From the NCBI GenBank assembly GCA_963754065.1, contig CAVWFH010000039.1, positions 62,001-126,000 on the forward strand: a DNA stretch of 64,000 nt, read 5' to 3'. The position numbers and the translations under genes are program-made. Below, one piece after another: positions 39,622-47,135 of this stretch (position 1 is its first letter; the number at the start of each line of letters is the position of its first letter). Source of the DNA: JALORV01 sp963754065. Its GTDB lineage: Bacteria; Pseudomonadota; Gammaproteobacteria; Burkholderiales; Burkholderiaceae_F. The notes below the pieces were generated by a model. That model was not told the DNA's origin, did not search any database, and saw only the letters and a program-made list of their open reading frames with translations.

Positions 39622-40041
39622 ATGCAACTGAAGGGCTCGAAAACCGAACAAAACCTGAAGGACGCGTTTGCCGGCGAATCGCAGGCCAACCGCCGTTACC
39701 TTTACTTCGCAGCCAAGGCCGACGTCGAGGGTTACAACGATGTGGCCGCGGTGTTCCGTTCGACAGCGGAAGGCGAGACCGGGCACGCGCATGGCCACCT
39801 CGAATACCTCGAGGCCGTGGGTGATCCGGCCACGGGACTTCCAATCGGCCCGACCAAGTCGAACCTGAAGGCGTCGATCGCCGGCGAGACGCACGAGTAC
39901 ACCGACATGTACCCGGGCATGGCGAAATCCGCCCGTGACGAGGGCTTCGACGAGATCGCGGACTGGTTCGAGACGCTGGCAAAGGCTGAGCGTTCGCACG
40001 CCAACAAGTTCCAGCGAACGCTGGACGCGATCGTCGACTAA
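39622..40041 (+). CDS. Rubrerythrin, short form lacking the rubredoxin domain
   Basis: Diiron peroxidase of the ferritin-like superfamily that removes hydrogen peroxide. 139 residues, start after GAGGAG. Iron-ligand motifs are FAGESQANRRY, a Glu/His pair in EGETGHAHGHLEYLE, AGETHEYTDMYP and KAERSHANKFQ. No C-terminal CxxCG rubredoxin centre, so electrons must come from another protein. The next gene encodes a multi-cluster Fe-S protein, a candidate donor. An OxyR-like operator lies upstream. Confidence 0.95.
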   Translation: MQLKGSKTEQNLKDAFAGESQANRRYLYFAAKADVEGYNDVAAVFRSTAEGETGHAHGHLEYLEAVGDPATGLPIGPTKSNLKASIAGETHEYTDMYPGMAKSARDEGFDEIADWFETLAKAERSHANKFQRTLDAIVD

Positions 40042-40148
40042 GTCCGGCTGTTCCGGCGCCCTGGCGTCGGAGTGGCAATTCGCGTGGGAGTCGGCGTCGC
40101 GTGCGCCGCCGATTCGACGCGAACGAATGGGCCGAGGCAGCGTGGCCG

Positions 40149-40184
40149 GCTCTGCCAAGCAGCGCGAGCGCCGCTTGGCAGAGC
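40149..40184 (+). terminator. Strong hairpin between rubrerythrin and the Fe-S protein gene
   Basis: Perfect 12-bp inverted repeat, GCTCTGCCAAGC (40149-40160) and GCTTGGCAGAGC (40173-40184), with a 12-base GC-rich loop. No T-run follows, and the downstream start codon is only 38 bases on. It may partly terminate transcription, lowering expression of the two downstream genes relative to rubrerythrin, or protect the upstream mRNA. Confidence 0.55.
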
Positions 40185-40221
40185 TTCGCATGACCATCAG
40201 ATCACCACACCCGGGAATCCT

Positions 40222-41574
40222 ATGACCTTACGCGAGGGTAGCCTCGAGGCTCCCACCCGCCATCCGCTGGCGTGGAAGAGCCCCGAGTTCTGGGACCAGC
40301 AGGCGCTCGACAAGGAACTGCATCGAGTGTTCGACGTCTGCCATGGCTGTCGCCGCTGCGTCAGTCTGTGCGGATCCTTTCCGACGCTCTTCGATCTTGT
40401 CGACAACGGTCCGACCGGCGAAGTCGATGGTGTGCCCAAGGAAAAGTACAAGGACGTCGTCGACCAGTGCTACCTGTGCGACATGTGCTACATGACCAAG
40501 TGTCCGTACGTGCCGCCGCATCCCTGGAATCTTGACTTCCCGCACCTGATGCTGCGCGCCAAGGCGGTGCACTTCAAGACGCACGGGGCCAAGGCCACCG
40601 ACAAGTTCCTGACCTCCACCGACAAACTCGGCATGTTCGCCGGCATTCCGATCGTGACGCAGGTCGTGAACGCGGTGAACCGGACCAAGCCGGCGCGCGC
40701 GATGGTCGAATCGATGATGGGTATCGATCGCAATGCGTGGATGCCCAGCTTCGCGGAGACGAAATTCCTCTCGGCGGCAAAGTCGGATGCCTCGCCTCCA
40801 GTCAGGGATGGAGCCAAAACGCCGGGCAAGGTGGCGATTTACTCGACCTGCTACATCAACTACAACGAGCCCGGCATCGGCCACGACCTGGTGGCGATCC
40901 TGCGCCACAACGACATTCCGTACGTGCTCCTCGACAAGGAAGCGTGCTGCGGTATGCCGAAGCTCGAGATCGGAGACCTCGATTCCGTCGAGGCCCTCAA
41001 GAACATCAACATTCCCCAGCTCGCCCGGGTGGCACGTGAGGGCTACGCCATCGTCACGCCGATCCCGTCGTGCACGCTCATGTACAAGCAGGAGCTGCCG
41101 CTGATGTTCCCGGAAGATGCCGATGTGAAGGCCGTTCAGGATGCGATGTGGGATCCGTTCGAGTATCTCGTCGCGCGCAACAGGGACGGGCTGCTGAAGA
41201 CGGATTTCAAGAAGCCCCTGGGCAAGGTTTCGTACCACATCCCCTGTCACGGCCGCGTGCAGAACATGGGCCGCAAGACCGAGGAGTTCCTCAAGCTCAC
41301 GCCGGCCATCGAGCTGAACACGGTGGAACGCTGCTCGGGACACTCGGGCCTGTGGGGCACGCGCAAGGAATTCCACGCGATGGCGATGAAGATCGGCAAG
41401 CCGGTGTTCAAACGTATGGCGGAGAACGCGCCGGACTACATCAGCTCGGACTGCCAGCTCGGCGGCCACCACATCGAACAAGGCATTGCGAACTTCGCCA
41501 AGGACGCTCTCGGCGGCAAGATACCCATCAATGCGCATCCGCTGACGCTGGTGCGCATTGCCTACGGACTCTGA
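40222..41574 (+). CDS. Fe-S oxidoreductase with two ferredoxin centres and CCG domains (GlpC/HdrB-like)
   Basis: 450 residues, soluble. Two [4Fe-4S] ferredoxin motifs: Cys40, 43, 46, 50 (CHGCRRCVSLC) and Cys83, 86, 89, 94 (CYLCDMCYMTKC). Two CCG-type repeats follow. The first is complete in YSTCYINYN and KEACCGMPKLE. The second is altered to PCHGRVQNMG and RCSGHSGLWG, where the usual Cys-Cys-Gly reads Cys-Ser-Gly. Domains are as in GlpC and heterodisulfide reductase B subunits, but partners are unlike either. Order rubrerythrin, this protein, DUF3501 suggests an electron-transfer role in peroxide defence. Confidence 0.9.
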   Translation: MTLREGSLEAPTRHPLAWKSPEFWDQQALDKELHRVFDVCHGCRRCVSLCGSFPTLFDLVDNGPTGEVDGVPKEKYKDVVDQCYLCDMCYMTKCPYVPPHPWNLDFPHLMLRAKAVHFKTHGAKATDKFLTSTDKLGMFAGIPIVTQVVNAVNRTKPARAMVESMMGIDRNAWMPSFAETKFLSAAKSDASPPVRDGAKTPGKVAIYSTCYINYNEPGIGHDLVAILRHNDIPYVLLDKEACCGMPKLEIGDLDSVEALKNINIPQLARVAREGYAIVTPIPSCTLMYKQELPLMFPEDADVKAVQDAMWDPFEYLVARNRDGLLKTDFKKPLGKVSYHIPCHGRVQNMGRKTEEFLKLTPAIELNTVERCSGHSGLWGTRKEFHAMAMKIGKPVFKRMAENAPDYISSDCQLGGHHIEQGIANFAKDALGGKIPINAHPLTLVRIAYGL

Positions 41575-41607
41575 ATTGACCGGATCGCAGCACGGAAGGA
41601 CATGGAG

Positions 41608-42198
41608 ATGATGATGGCCCCGATTTCACGCGAAAGCCTGCTGTCGCTCGAAGCGTATGCGCGCAGCCGCAAGGATTTCCGCACCAAGGTCCTCGCCCAC
41701 AAGAAGAACCGCACGCTCCGGCTCGGCGAGCACGTGACACTGATCTTCGAGGACGAACTCACGGTCCGCTACCAGATCCAGGAAATGCTGCGTATCGAGA
41801 AGACCTTCGAGGAGGACGGCATCCGCGACGAGCTGGATGCCTACAACCCGCTGATCCCGGATGGCACGAACCTCAAGGCCACGATGATGATCGAGTACGA
41901 GGATCCGCAGGAGCGCAAGGTCGAGCTCGGAAAGCTGCGTGGCGTCGAGAGTCGTGTCTACATCCAGGTCGACGGTGCCGCACGCGTATATGCCATAGCG
42001 GACGAGGATCTCGAACGCGAGAACGAGCACAAGACGTCCTCGGTTCACTTCCTGCGATTCGAGTTCGAGCCTGCGGCGATCGCGGCGTTCCGCCAGGGCG
42101 CCGCGGTTGCGCTCGGGATCGACCATCCCCACTACGATGTGCGCATCGACGAGGTCGCGCCGCAGGTGCAGGGCGCACTGGCCCAGGATTTCCGCTGA
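41608..42198 (+). CDS. DUF3501 family protein
   Basis: About 197 residues, function unknown. Start at one of the ATGs at 41602-41614; GGAAGGA at 41594-41600 favours 41608 or 41611. The family is recognisable from the acidic stretch LIFEDELTVRYQIQEMLRIEK and the GTNLKATMMIEYEDP segment. No Cys, membrane span or signal peptide is seen. It ends the rubrerythrin-Fe-S protein-DUF3501 cluster, 33 bp after the Fe-S gene. This triad recurs in other Proteobacteria to my knowledge, suggesting the three act together. Confidence 0.85.
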   Translation: MMMAPISRESLLSLEAYARSRKDFRTKVLAHKKNRTLRLGEHVTLIFEDELTVRYQIQEMLRIEKTFEEDGIRDELDAYNPLIPDGTNLKATMMIEYEDPQERKVELGKLRGVESRVYIQVDGAARVYAIADEDLERENEHKTSSVHFLRFEFEPAAIAAFRQGAAVALGIDHPHYDVRIDEVAPQVQGALAQDFR

Positions 42199-42256
42199 CG
42201 CGATAGGCGCTTCGATCCGCTGGGCGAGCGGAGACTGGACGGCGTCGGCAGGTATT

Positions 42257-42280
42257 GATACTGTATGAAAATACAGTATC
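42257..42280. promoter_or_regulatory. LexA (SOS) box
   Basis: Perfect inverted repeat GATACTGTAT (42257-42266) and ATACAGTATC (42271-42280) around GAAA. The core CTGT-N8-ACAG is exactly the LexA consensus used in E. coli and betaproteobacteria. It lies 17 bases before the proposed start of the radical SAM gene, so LexA would cover its promoter. Confidence 0.93.
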
Positions 42281-42297
42281 CGACAGGACTGTCTGCC

Positions 42298-43439
42298 GTG
42301 CGATCGCGTCCTCCTCCACTCGGAGGCGAATGACACTTTTCTTCGCATCCCAATCGATCTGCAGCTGTCGCAGGCGCGAAAGGGCCGCGGGGCGGCGTCC
42401 AATCTCGCGCATCGCTTCGAATCGACCCAACGCGAAGTCGATGGCGATGCACTCGACGCGGACTCGTATGACGACGATCCGTTGCCGCCGCTGAAGACCA
42501 GCGTTGCACTTGAAACCGCCCGCAGCCTGATCACCTACAACGATTCACCCGACATCCCGTTCGATCGGTCGATCAATCCGTACCGCGGCTGCGAGCATGG
42601 CTGCACCTACTGCTACGCGCGCCCGACCCACAGTTATCTGAACCTGTCGCCGGGCCTGGACTTCGAGACAAAGCTGGTTGCCAAGCGCAACGCCTCGGAC
42701 GTGCTGCGGCGTGAACTCGCGGCCCCGACGTACAAAGCGGCCCACATTGCCATCGGCACGGCAACCGATGCCTACCAGCCGATCGAGCGGGAACTGCGCA
42801 TCACGCGCTCCGTGCTCGAAGTGCTCAGTGCAGGCCCGACATCCGCTCGGCGTCGTGACCAAGTCGGCACTGATCGAGCGCGACATCGACCTGCTGGCAC
42901 CGCTGGCGGCGGACGGTGTTGCCGAGGCGTTCATCAGCGTCACGACGCTCGATGCGAAGCTGTCGCGCATCCTCGAGCCGCGCGCGGCGAGTCCGATGCG
43001 CCGCTTGAGGGCGATCGAGACGCTGACGCATGCGGGCATCCCGGTGCACGTCAACGTGGCGCCGGTGATCCCGTTCATCAATGAACCCGAGATCGAGAAG
43101 ATCCTCGAAGCGGCCGCGCAGGCCGGCGCGGTGAAGTCGCACTACACCGTGCTGCGGTTGCCGTGGGAAGTCAGCCCCTTGTTCGAACAGTGGCTCGCGG
43201 CGCACTTCCCCGAGAGGGCACAGCGAGTCCTCAACCGGGTTCGCGACATGCGAGATGGCAAGAACTACGACGCCCGTTTCGGCGCGCGCATGAAGGGCAC
43301 CGGCACCTGGGCGGCGCTCGTGCGACAGAGATTCGACAAGGCCAGCGCGAAACTCGGTCTCAACGGCAAGCGTCCCGACTTGCGCGCGGACCTGTTCGTC
43401 GCTCCTCGGTCCGCCGGACCGCAGCTGGGGCTGTTCTAG
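42298..43439 (+). CDS. PA0069-type radical SAM protein, SPL-like (probably two frame breaks)
   Basis: Related to spore photoproduct lyase-like radical SAM enzymes. The cluster motif CEHGCTYCYARPTH (C-x3-C-x2-C) and NDSPDIPFDRSINPYRG are clear in the frame starting before 42482; the conserved KGRGAASNLAHRFE begins near 42380. One extra base near 42829 moves the frame so that ARHPLGVVTKSALIERD and the rest read to 43439. No ATG exists in the upstream frame. GTG 42298 with AGGA before it plus one more +1 break near 42325 would give 379 aa. Preceded by a perfect LexA box, so DNA-damage induced by inference. Confidence 0.85.
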
Positions 43440-43469
43440 CGCTGGAGTGAAGCCTGGCGCGGTTGAGGC

Positions 43470-43880
43470 CTACTGCGCGATGCCCAGCGTGCGTTCGTAA
43501 TAGGTCTGGAACAGCAGGGCGAGGGTCGCCATCAAGGCGATGGCACCGCCGGCCAGCGTGGCGATGGCGACCAGGACGGCATCCCAACCACTGTTGTTCT
43601 TGCGCGAGCTGCTCGCGTTGTACGCAGCATCAAAACGCTCGTCCGGCATCAGCGCGATGACAAGCGCCTGGATGAATCCTGCAGTGACCGGAACCATCAG
43701 CAGGAAGAATGCCGGCGACTGATACCAGTTGCGCACCCCGATCAGCAAAGGCAAGGTCAATGCCGTGATGGCCAGCGGCAGCCACCAGAACTTCTGGCTT
43801 AAATAGAGGCGGTTGAGGCCGAACGCGCCCCCGAGTGACGCCAGCAGAGCGGCCAGGGCCTTGTGATGGAATTTCGCCAT
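43470..43880 (-). CDS. TM2-domain-like small membrane protein
   Basis: 136 residues, start MAKFHHKALAALLASLGGAFGLNRLYL (an upstream extension in frame is less likely). The GG-x-GLNRLYL turn after the first span resembles the TM2 domain. Four hydrophobic spans in all, with a short polar loop (DERFDAAYNASSSRKNNSG) between the third and fourth. Function unknown. It is on the opposite strand from its neighbours and converges on the radical SAM gene. Confidence 0.78.
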   Translation of the reverse strand: MAKFHHKALAALLASLGGAFGLNRLYLSQKFWWLPLAITALTLPLLIGVRNWYQSPAFFLLMVPVTAGFIQALVIALMPDERFDAAYNASSSRKNNSGWDAVLVAIATLAGGAIALMATLALLFQTYYERTLGIAQ

Positions 43881-44223
43881 ACGGAAATCAAGTGCTTTAA
43901 TGCAGTCGGCCATCATACGGAGCCCCGCGATGTGACCCTGACTGCGCAGCTTCGGGTGTCGGACCGACAAAGACGGCGGCCTGTGCGCTCAAATCGGCCC
44001 AGCTTGCCTGCTGCCATAGCTGACGGATACAATCACGGGTTTTCCGCGGTGCCGCAGAAGCCGGGTGTCAGAAACAGGACGGCGGGCTATGCCTGCTGTA
44101 AACCCGCCTAAAACCAGCACGCCGGAGCGTTAGCAAAAACCACAGGACAGACGTTGTCCAGTCGGCCTAACCGAATTCCACGCGTTTTTCGGTAATGCCA
44201 CATCAGAACTGAAGGAAGAAACA
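43881..44223. other. Leader region of the rpsP operon
   Basis: 343 bases with no gene. It contains a sigma-70 promoter (listed separately), then about 190 bases of untranslated leader. A GGCGGG/CCCGCC pair (44081-44086, 44103-44108) could form a hairpin in the leader. A good ribosome site, GAAGGAAGA, sits just before rpsP. A long structured leader is compatible with control of ribosomal protein synthesis but nothing specific is recognised. Confidence 0.5.
44004..44033 (+). promoter_or_regulatory. Probable sigma-70 promoter of the rpsP operon
   Basis: TTGCCT (44004-44009) and TACAAT (44028-44033) with an 18-bp spacer, both close to consensus. The start of transcription would fall near 44040, giving a leader of about 185 bases. 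Confidence 0.65.
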
Positions 44224-44487
44224 ATGGTCGTGATTCGACTTGCCCGGGGCGGCGCAAAGAAGCGGCCGTTTTTCAATATCGTGGCCACGGATTCGCGCAA
44301 TCCGCGCGACGGCCGGTTCATCGAGCGTGTCGGGTTCTACAACCCGGTTGCGGCGGAGAACGAGCCCAAACTGCGCATCGCGGCGGACCGGCTCAACTAC
44401 TGGACCGGCGTGGGCGCTCGCGTTTCACCGACGGTCGCGCGTCTGGTCAAGGAGCATGCGCCGAAGCAGAGCGCAGCCGCCGCGTAG
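44224..44487 (+). CDS. rpsP: 30S ribosomal protein S16
   Basis: Small-subunit assembly protein. 87 residues, with the family start MVVIRLARGGAKKRPFFNIV and RNPRDGRFIERVGFYNP, and LNYWTGVGARVSPTVARLV near the C-terminus. First gene of rpsP-rimM-trmD-rplS, the standard bacterial order. A strong ribosome site precedes it. Confidence 0.98.
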   Translation: MVVIRLARGGAKKRPFFNIVATDSRNPRDGRFIERVGFYNPVAAENEPKLRIAADRLNYWTGVGARVSPTVARLVKEHAPKQSAAAA

Positions 44488-44489
44488 TG

Positions 44490-45026
44490 ATGGCATGGGG
44501 ATCCGCGGCAGCAGCACCGCCGCCGGATCTGGTGGAACTCGGCGCGGTGCAAGGCGCCTATGGCGTGAAGGGTTGGGTTCGCGTGGCGCTGCGGGGCTCT
44601 GACGGAGGAGTGCTGCAGAACGCTCGGACATGGTGGTTGCTTGGACCAGCTGACGTGCGTCCGGTGGTCCCGCAATCGTGCAGGCGACACGGCGCTGCAC
44701 TGCTGGCCAAATGGACGGGGTGCGAGTCGAAGGAGATGGCCGAGGCCCTGAAGGGTGCGGCGCTGGCGGTTCCCCGCAGCGAATTTCCTCCCCCGGCCCA
44801 GGGCGAGTTTTACTGGGCCGACCTGCTGGGGTGCCGTGTGGTCAATCGGAGTGGCGACCACCTGGGTACCGTAGCCGGGCTGCGTGAGAACACGGGCGGC
44901 CAGTGGCTTGAAGTGAGCGATGGTGCGGATGGCGGTGTGCGGCTGATTCCGCTGGTCGAGCAATTTGTGGAAAGCGTGGACCTGCCGAAGCGGGTGGTGC
45001 GGGTCGACTGGAACAACGAGTGGTGA
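44490..45026 (+). CDS. rimM: Ribosome maturation factor RimM
   Basis: Binds S19 and helps mature the 30S head. 178 residues. N-terminal domain with VELGAVQGAYGVKGWVRVA; C-terminal PRC-barrel with EFYWADLLGCRVVNRSG and LIPLVEQFVESVDLPKRVVRVDW. A short Ala/Pro-rich N-terminal extension is present. The ATG follows the rpsP stop by 2 bp, with an in-frame GTG three bases earlier, so translation is coupled. Confidence 0.97.
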   Translation: MAWGSAAAAPPPDLVELGAVQGAYGVKGWVRVALRGSDGGVLQNARTWWLLGPADVRPVVPQSCRRHGAALLAKWTGCESKEMAEALKGAALAVPRSEFPPPAQGEFYWADLLGCRVVNRSGDHLGTVAGLRENTGGQWLEVSDGADGGVRLIPLVEQFVESVDLPKRVVRVDWNNEW

Positions 45027-45038
45027 CCGGGACGGGTG

Positions 45039-45806
45039 ATGCGCTTCGACGTCGTCACGCTTTTCCCCGCAATGTTCGCGGCGATCACCGAGCATGGCAT
45101 CACCCGGCGCGCCTTCGAACTGGGTTTGTGGTCGCTCTCGACGTGGAACCCGCGAGACTTCACGTCGGACGCCCACCGGACTGTCGATGACCGGCCCTAT
45201 GGCGGCGGGCCGGGGATGGTGATGATGGCCGAACCGCTGGCGCTGACGCTCGATGCGGTCCGGGAGGACGGCGGGGCCGCGCGGGTCGTAGCGCTGGCGC
45301 CGAATGGACGTCCTATGACAGATGCGCGGGTTCGGCAGTGGGCCGAGCAGGGCGGATCACTGACTGTGGTGTGCGGTCGCTACGAGGGGATCGACCAACG
45401 CTTCCTCGATGCCTGTGTCGACGAGGTGGTGTCGGTCGGTGACTTCGTGATGTCGGGCGGGGAACTTGCCGCGATGGCACTGATCGATGCAGTGGTGCGG
45501 CAGTTGCCCGGCGCACTGAAGGACGCATCGGTGGATGATGAGTCGTTCGCGACCGGACTGCTCGACGGCCCACATTACACCCGGCCCGATAGCTGGCGCG
45601 GCAGGACTGTGCCGGCGGTACTGATGTCGGGGCACCACGCCGATATCGAGATCTGGCGCCGTCGCGAGGCACTGCGGGCGACGCTGCGGGACCGGCCGGA
45701 GCTGATCCGGGCGGCGCGTGCGGAGGGTCGACTGAACGCGCGCGATGAAAGTGATTTGCGCGAACTTGCGCAGATGGGAGCCGCGGAGTCCGAGTCCGCG
45801 GCGTGA
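45039..45806 (+). CDS. trmD: tRNA (guanine-N1)-methyltransferase TrmD
   Basis: Methylates G37 in tRNAs reading CUN, CCN and CGG codons, preventing frameshifts. 255 residues, starting MRFDVVTLFPAMFAAITEHG. The SPOUT trefoil knot is seen in LTVVCGRYEGIDQRF and GDFVMSGGELAAMALIDA, with the DRPYGGGPGMVMM loop before it. The C-terminal domain ends in a helical segment with RARDESDLRELAQ-like residues. Third gene of the operon, 12 bp after rimM. Confidence 0.98.
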   Translation: MRFDVVTLFPAMFAAITEHGITRRAFELGLWSLSTWNPRDFTSDAHRTVDDRPYGGGPGMVMMAEPLALTLDAVREDGGAARVVALAPNGRPMTDARVRQWAEQGGSLTVVCGRYEGIDQRFLDACVDEVVSVGDFVMSGGELAAMALIDAVVRQLPGALKDASVDDESFATGLLDGPHYTRPDSWRGRTVPAVLMSGHHADIEIWRRREALRATLRDRPELIRAARAEGRLNARDESDLRELAQMGAAESESAA

Positions 45807-45874
45807 ATTGAATCCATCCTCTCGGGCGGCATACAACGATGACAGCCGCACGACGATGGACTTAGGAGCTGACA

Positions 45875-46309
45875 ATGAACATCATTCAGAAGCTGGAACA
45901 GGAAGAACTGGCGCGCGTGTCCGTCAACAAGTCGATTCCCGACTTCGCGCCGGGTGACACGGTAATCGTCAACGTGAATGTCGTCGAAGGCACGCGCAAG
46001 CGTGTGCAGGCTTACGAGGGCGTGGTGATCGGTCGTCGCAATCGCGGACTGAACTCCTCCTTCGTAGTGCGCAAGGTATCGAGCGGTGAGGGCGTCGAGC
46101 GCACGTTCCAGCTGTATTCGCCGACGATCGCCTCGATCGAGGTGAAGCGCCGTGGCGATGTACGCCGGGCCAAGCTGTATTACCTGCGCGACCGTTCGGG
46201 CAAGTCGGCCCGCATCCGCGAGAAACTCACGCACCGGAGCGCGGCGGACAAGGCCGCGGCCGACAAGGCTGCCGCGGTCGATGCCGCTGCAGACGAGGCG
46301 GCGGAATAA
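45875..46309 (+). CDS. rplS: 50S ribosomal protein L19
   Basis: Sits at the 30S-50S interface. 144 residues, with PGDTVIVNVNVVEGTRKRVQ, FEG-type YEGVVIGRRNRGLNSSF, FQLYSPTIASIEVKRRGDVRRAKLYYLRDR. The last 25 residues are an Ala/Asp/Lys-rich tail beyond the usual end, common in betaproteobacteria. Followed by a terminator-like hairpin, closing the rpsP operon. Confidence 0.98.
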   Translation: MNIIQKLEQEELARVSVNKSIPDFAPGDTVIVNVNVVEGTRKRVQAYEGVVIGRRNRGLNSSFVVRKVSSGEGVERTFQLYSPTIASIEVKRRGDVRRAKLYYLRDRSGKSARIREKLTHRSAADKAAADKAAAVDAAADEAAE

Positions 46310-46325
46310 TCTCTCCGTCGGCCTC

Positions 46326-46348
46326 GAGGGCCGCCGCTGGCGGCCCTC
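46326..46348 (+). terminator. Terminator hairpin after rplS
   Basis: Perfect 10-bp inverted repeat GAGGGCCGCC (46326-46335) and GGCGGCCCTC (46339-46348) with a three-base loop, 16 bases after the rplS stop. Only a short T-rich stretch (TGCATTTGTG) follows. Confidence 0.75.
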
Positions 46349-46388
46349 TGCATTTGTGTTCGGCTGTCGCTTCATGCTGGGGCAATCG

Positions 46389-47099
46389 ATGAGCTCACCG
46401 GGAGACACCCCGAGACGCCCGCTGTTCGACCCGGAGACCGTGCCGCACGACCCGGCCTTCAACGACCCGCTGGCCCGTGGTCCGGCGCTGGCGGCTGATC
46501 GTCTGCGGCCGTCGGCGCTGCGCCAGCGATTTGCGACGCCGCTCGCATGGCAGCCCGAACTGCGAGCCGATCCGCGCTTGTTCCTGCCAGATATGGAGCC
46601 ACGTCCCGCTGCTGTCCTTATGCCGCTCATCGTGCGCGGCAACGATGTGCGGGTGCTTTTGACCCAGCGCACTGCGCACCTCAATGATCATGCCGGACAG
46701 ATCAGCTTTCCCGGCGGCAGCGTCGAGGAACTCGACATGGACCCGGTCGCAACCGCGCTGCGCGAAGCCGAAGAGGAAGTTGGACTGCGCTCTGCAATCG
46801 TGGATATTGTCGGAACCCTCCCGGAGTACACGACCGCAACCGGATTTCGTGTCACGCCGGTGGTCGGCATGGTCGAGCAACCGTTCACGCTGACGCTCGA
46901 TACGTTCGAAGTGTCGGAGGCCTTCGAGGTGCCGCTCGCATTCCTGATGGACCCGGCGCATCACGAGCGACGCATCGTCGCACTTGGAGACTTCGCGCGT
47001 ACGTTCTACGCCATGCCGTACGAGGCCGTGCGCCGCTATTTCATCTGGGGCGCGACGGCCGCGATGCTGCGCAACCTGTATCAGTTCCTGCGCGCCTGA
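46389..47099 (+). CDS. NUDIX hydrolase, CoA pyrophosphatase type
   Basis: Hydrolyses CoA or its derivatives to phosphopantetheine and ADP. 236 residues from ATG 46389 (GGGG upstream; ATG 46374 is also in frame). The family's QISFPGGSVEE, followed by the NUDIX box with ATALREAEEEVGL, is complete, and the CoA-type signature LLTQRTAHLNDHAGQISFPGG precedes it. Downstream segment EYTTATGFRVTPVVG fits NudL-like enzymes. First gene after the rpsP terminator; a CobD/CbiB-like gene follows. Confidence 0.93.
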   Translation: MSSPGDTPRRPLFDPETVPHDPAFNDPLARGPALAADRLRPSALRQRFATPLAWQPELRADPRLFLPDMEPRPAAVLMPLIVRGNDVRVLLTQRTAHLNDHAGQISFPGGSVEELDMDPVATALREAEEEVGLRSAIVDIVGTLPEYTTATGFRVTPVVGMVEQPFTLTLDTFEVSEAFEVPLAFLMDPAHHERRIVALGDFARTFYAMPYEAVRRYFIWGATAAMLRNLYQFLRA

Positions 47100-47135
47100 A
47101 CGGGCTGGGGGCGCCACTACAATGCGGCGGGGAGG

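Noticed and set aside
42255..42494. Small open frame beginning in the LexA box as a separate gene
   Set aside because: Its Arg/Ser-rich translation has no family resemblance, and the next frame carries KGRGAASNLAHRFE, the expected start of the radical SAM protein.
9660..43439. Treating the eight frame-broken genes as pseudogenes
   Set aside because: Residues on both sides of each break are conserved, active-site motifs survive, and repaired lengths are normal. The +1 bias and clustering fit sequence error better, although resequencing is needed to decide.
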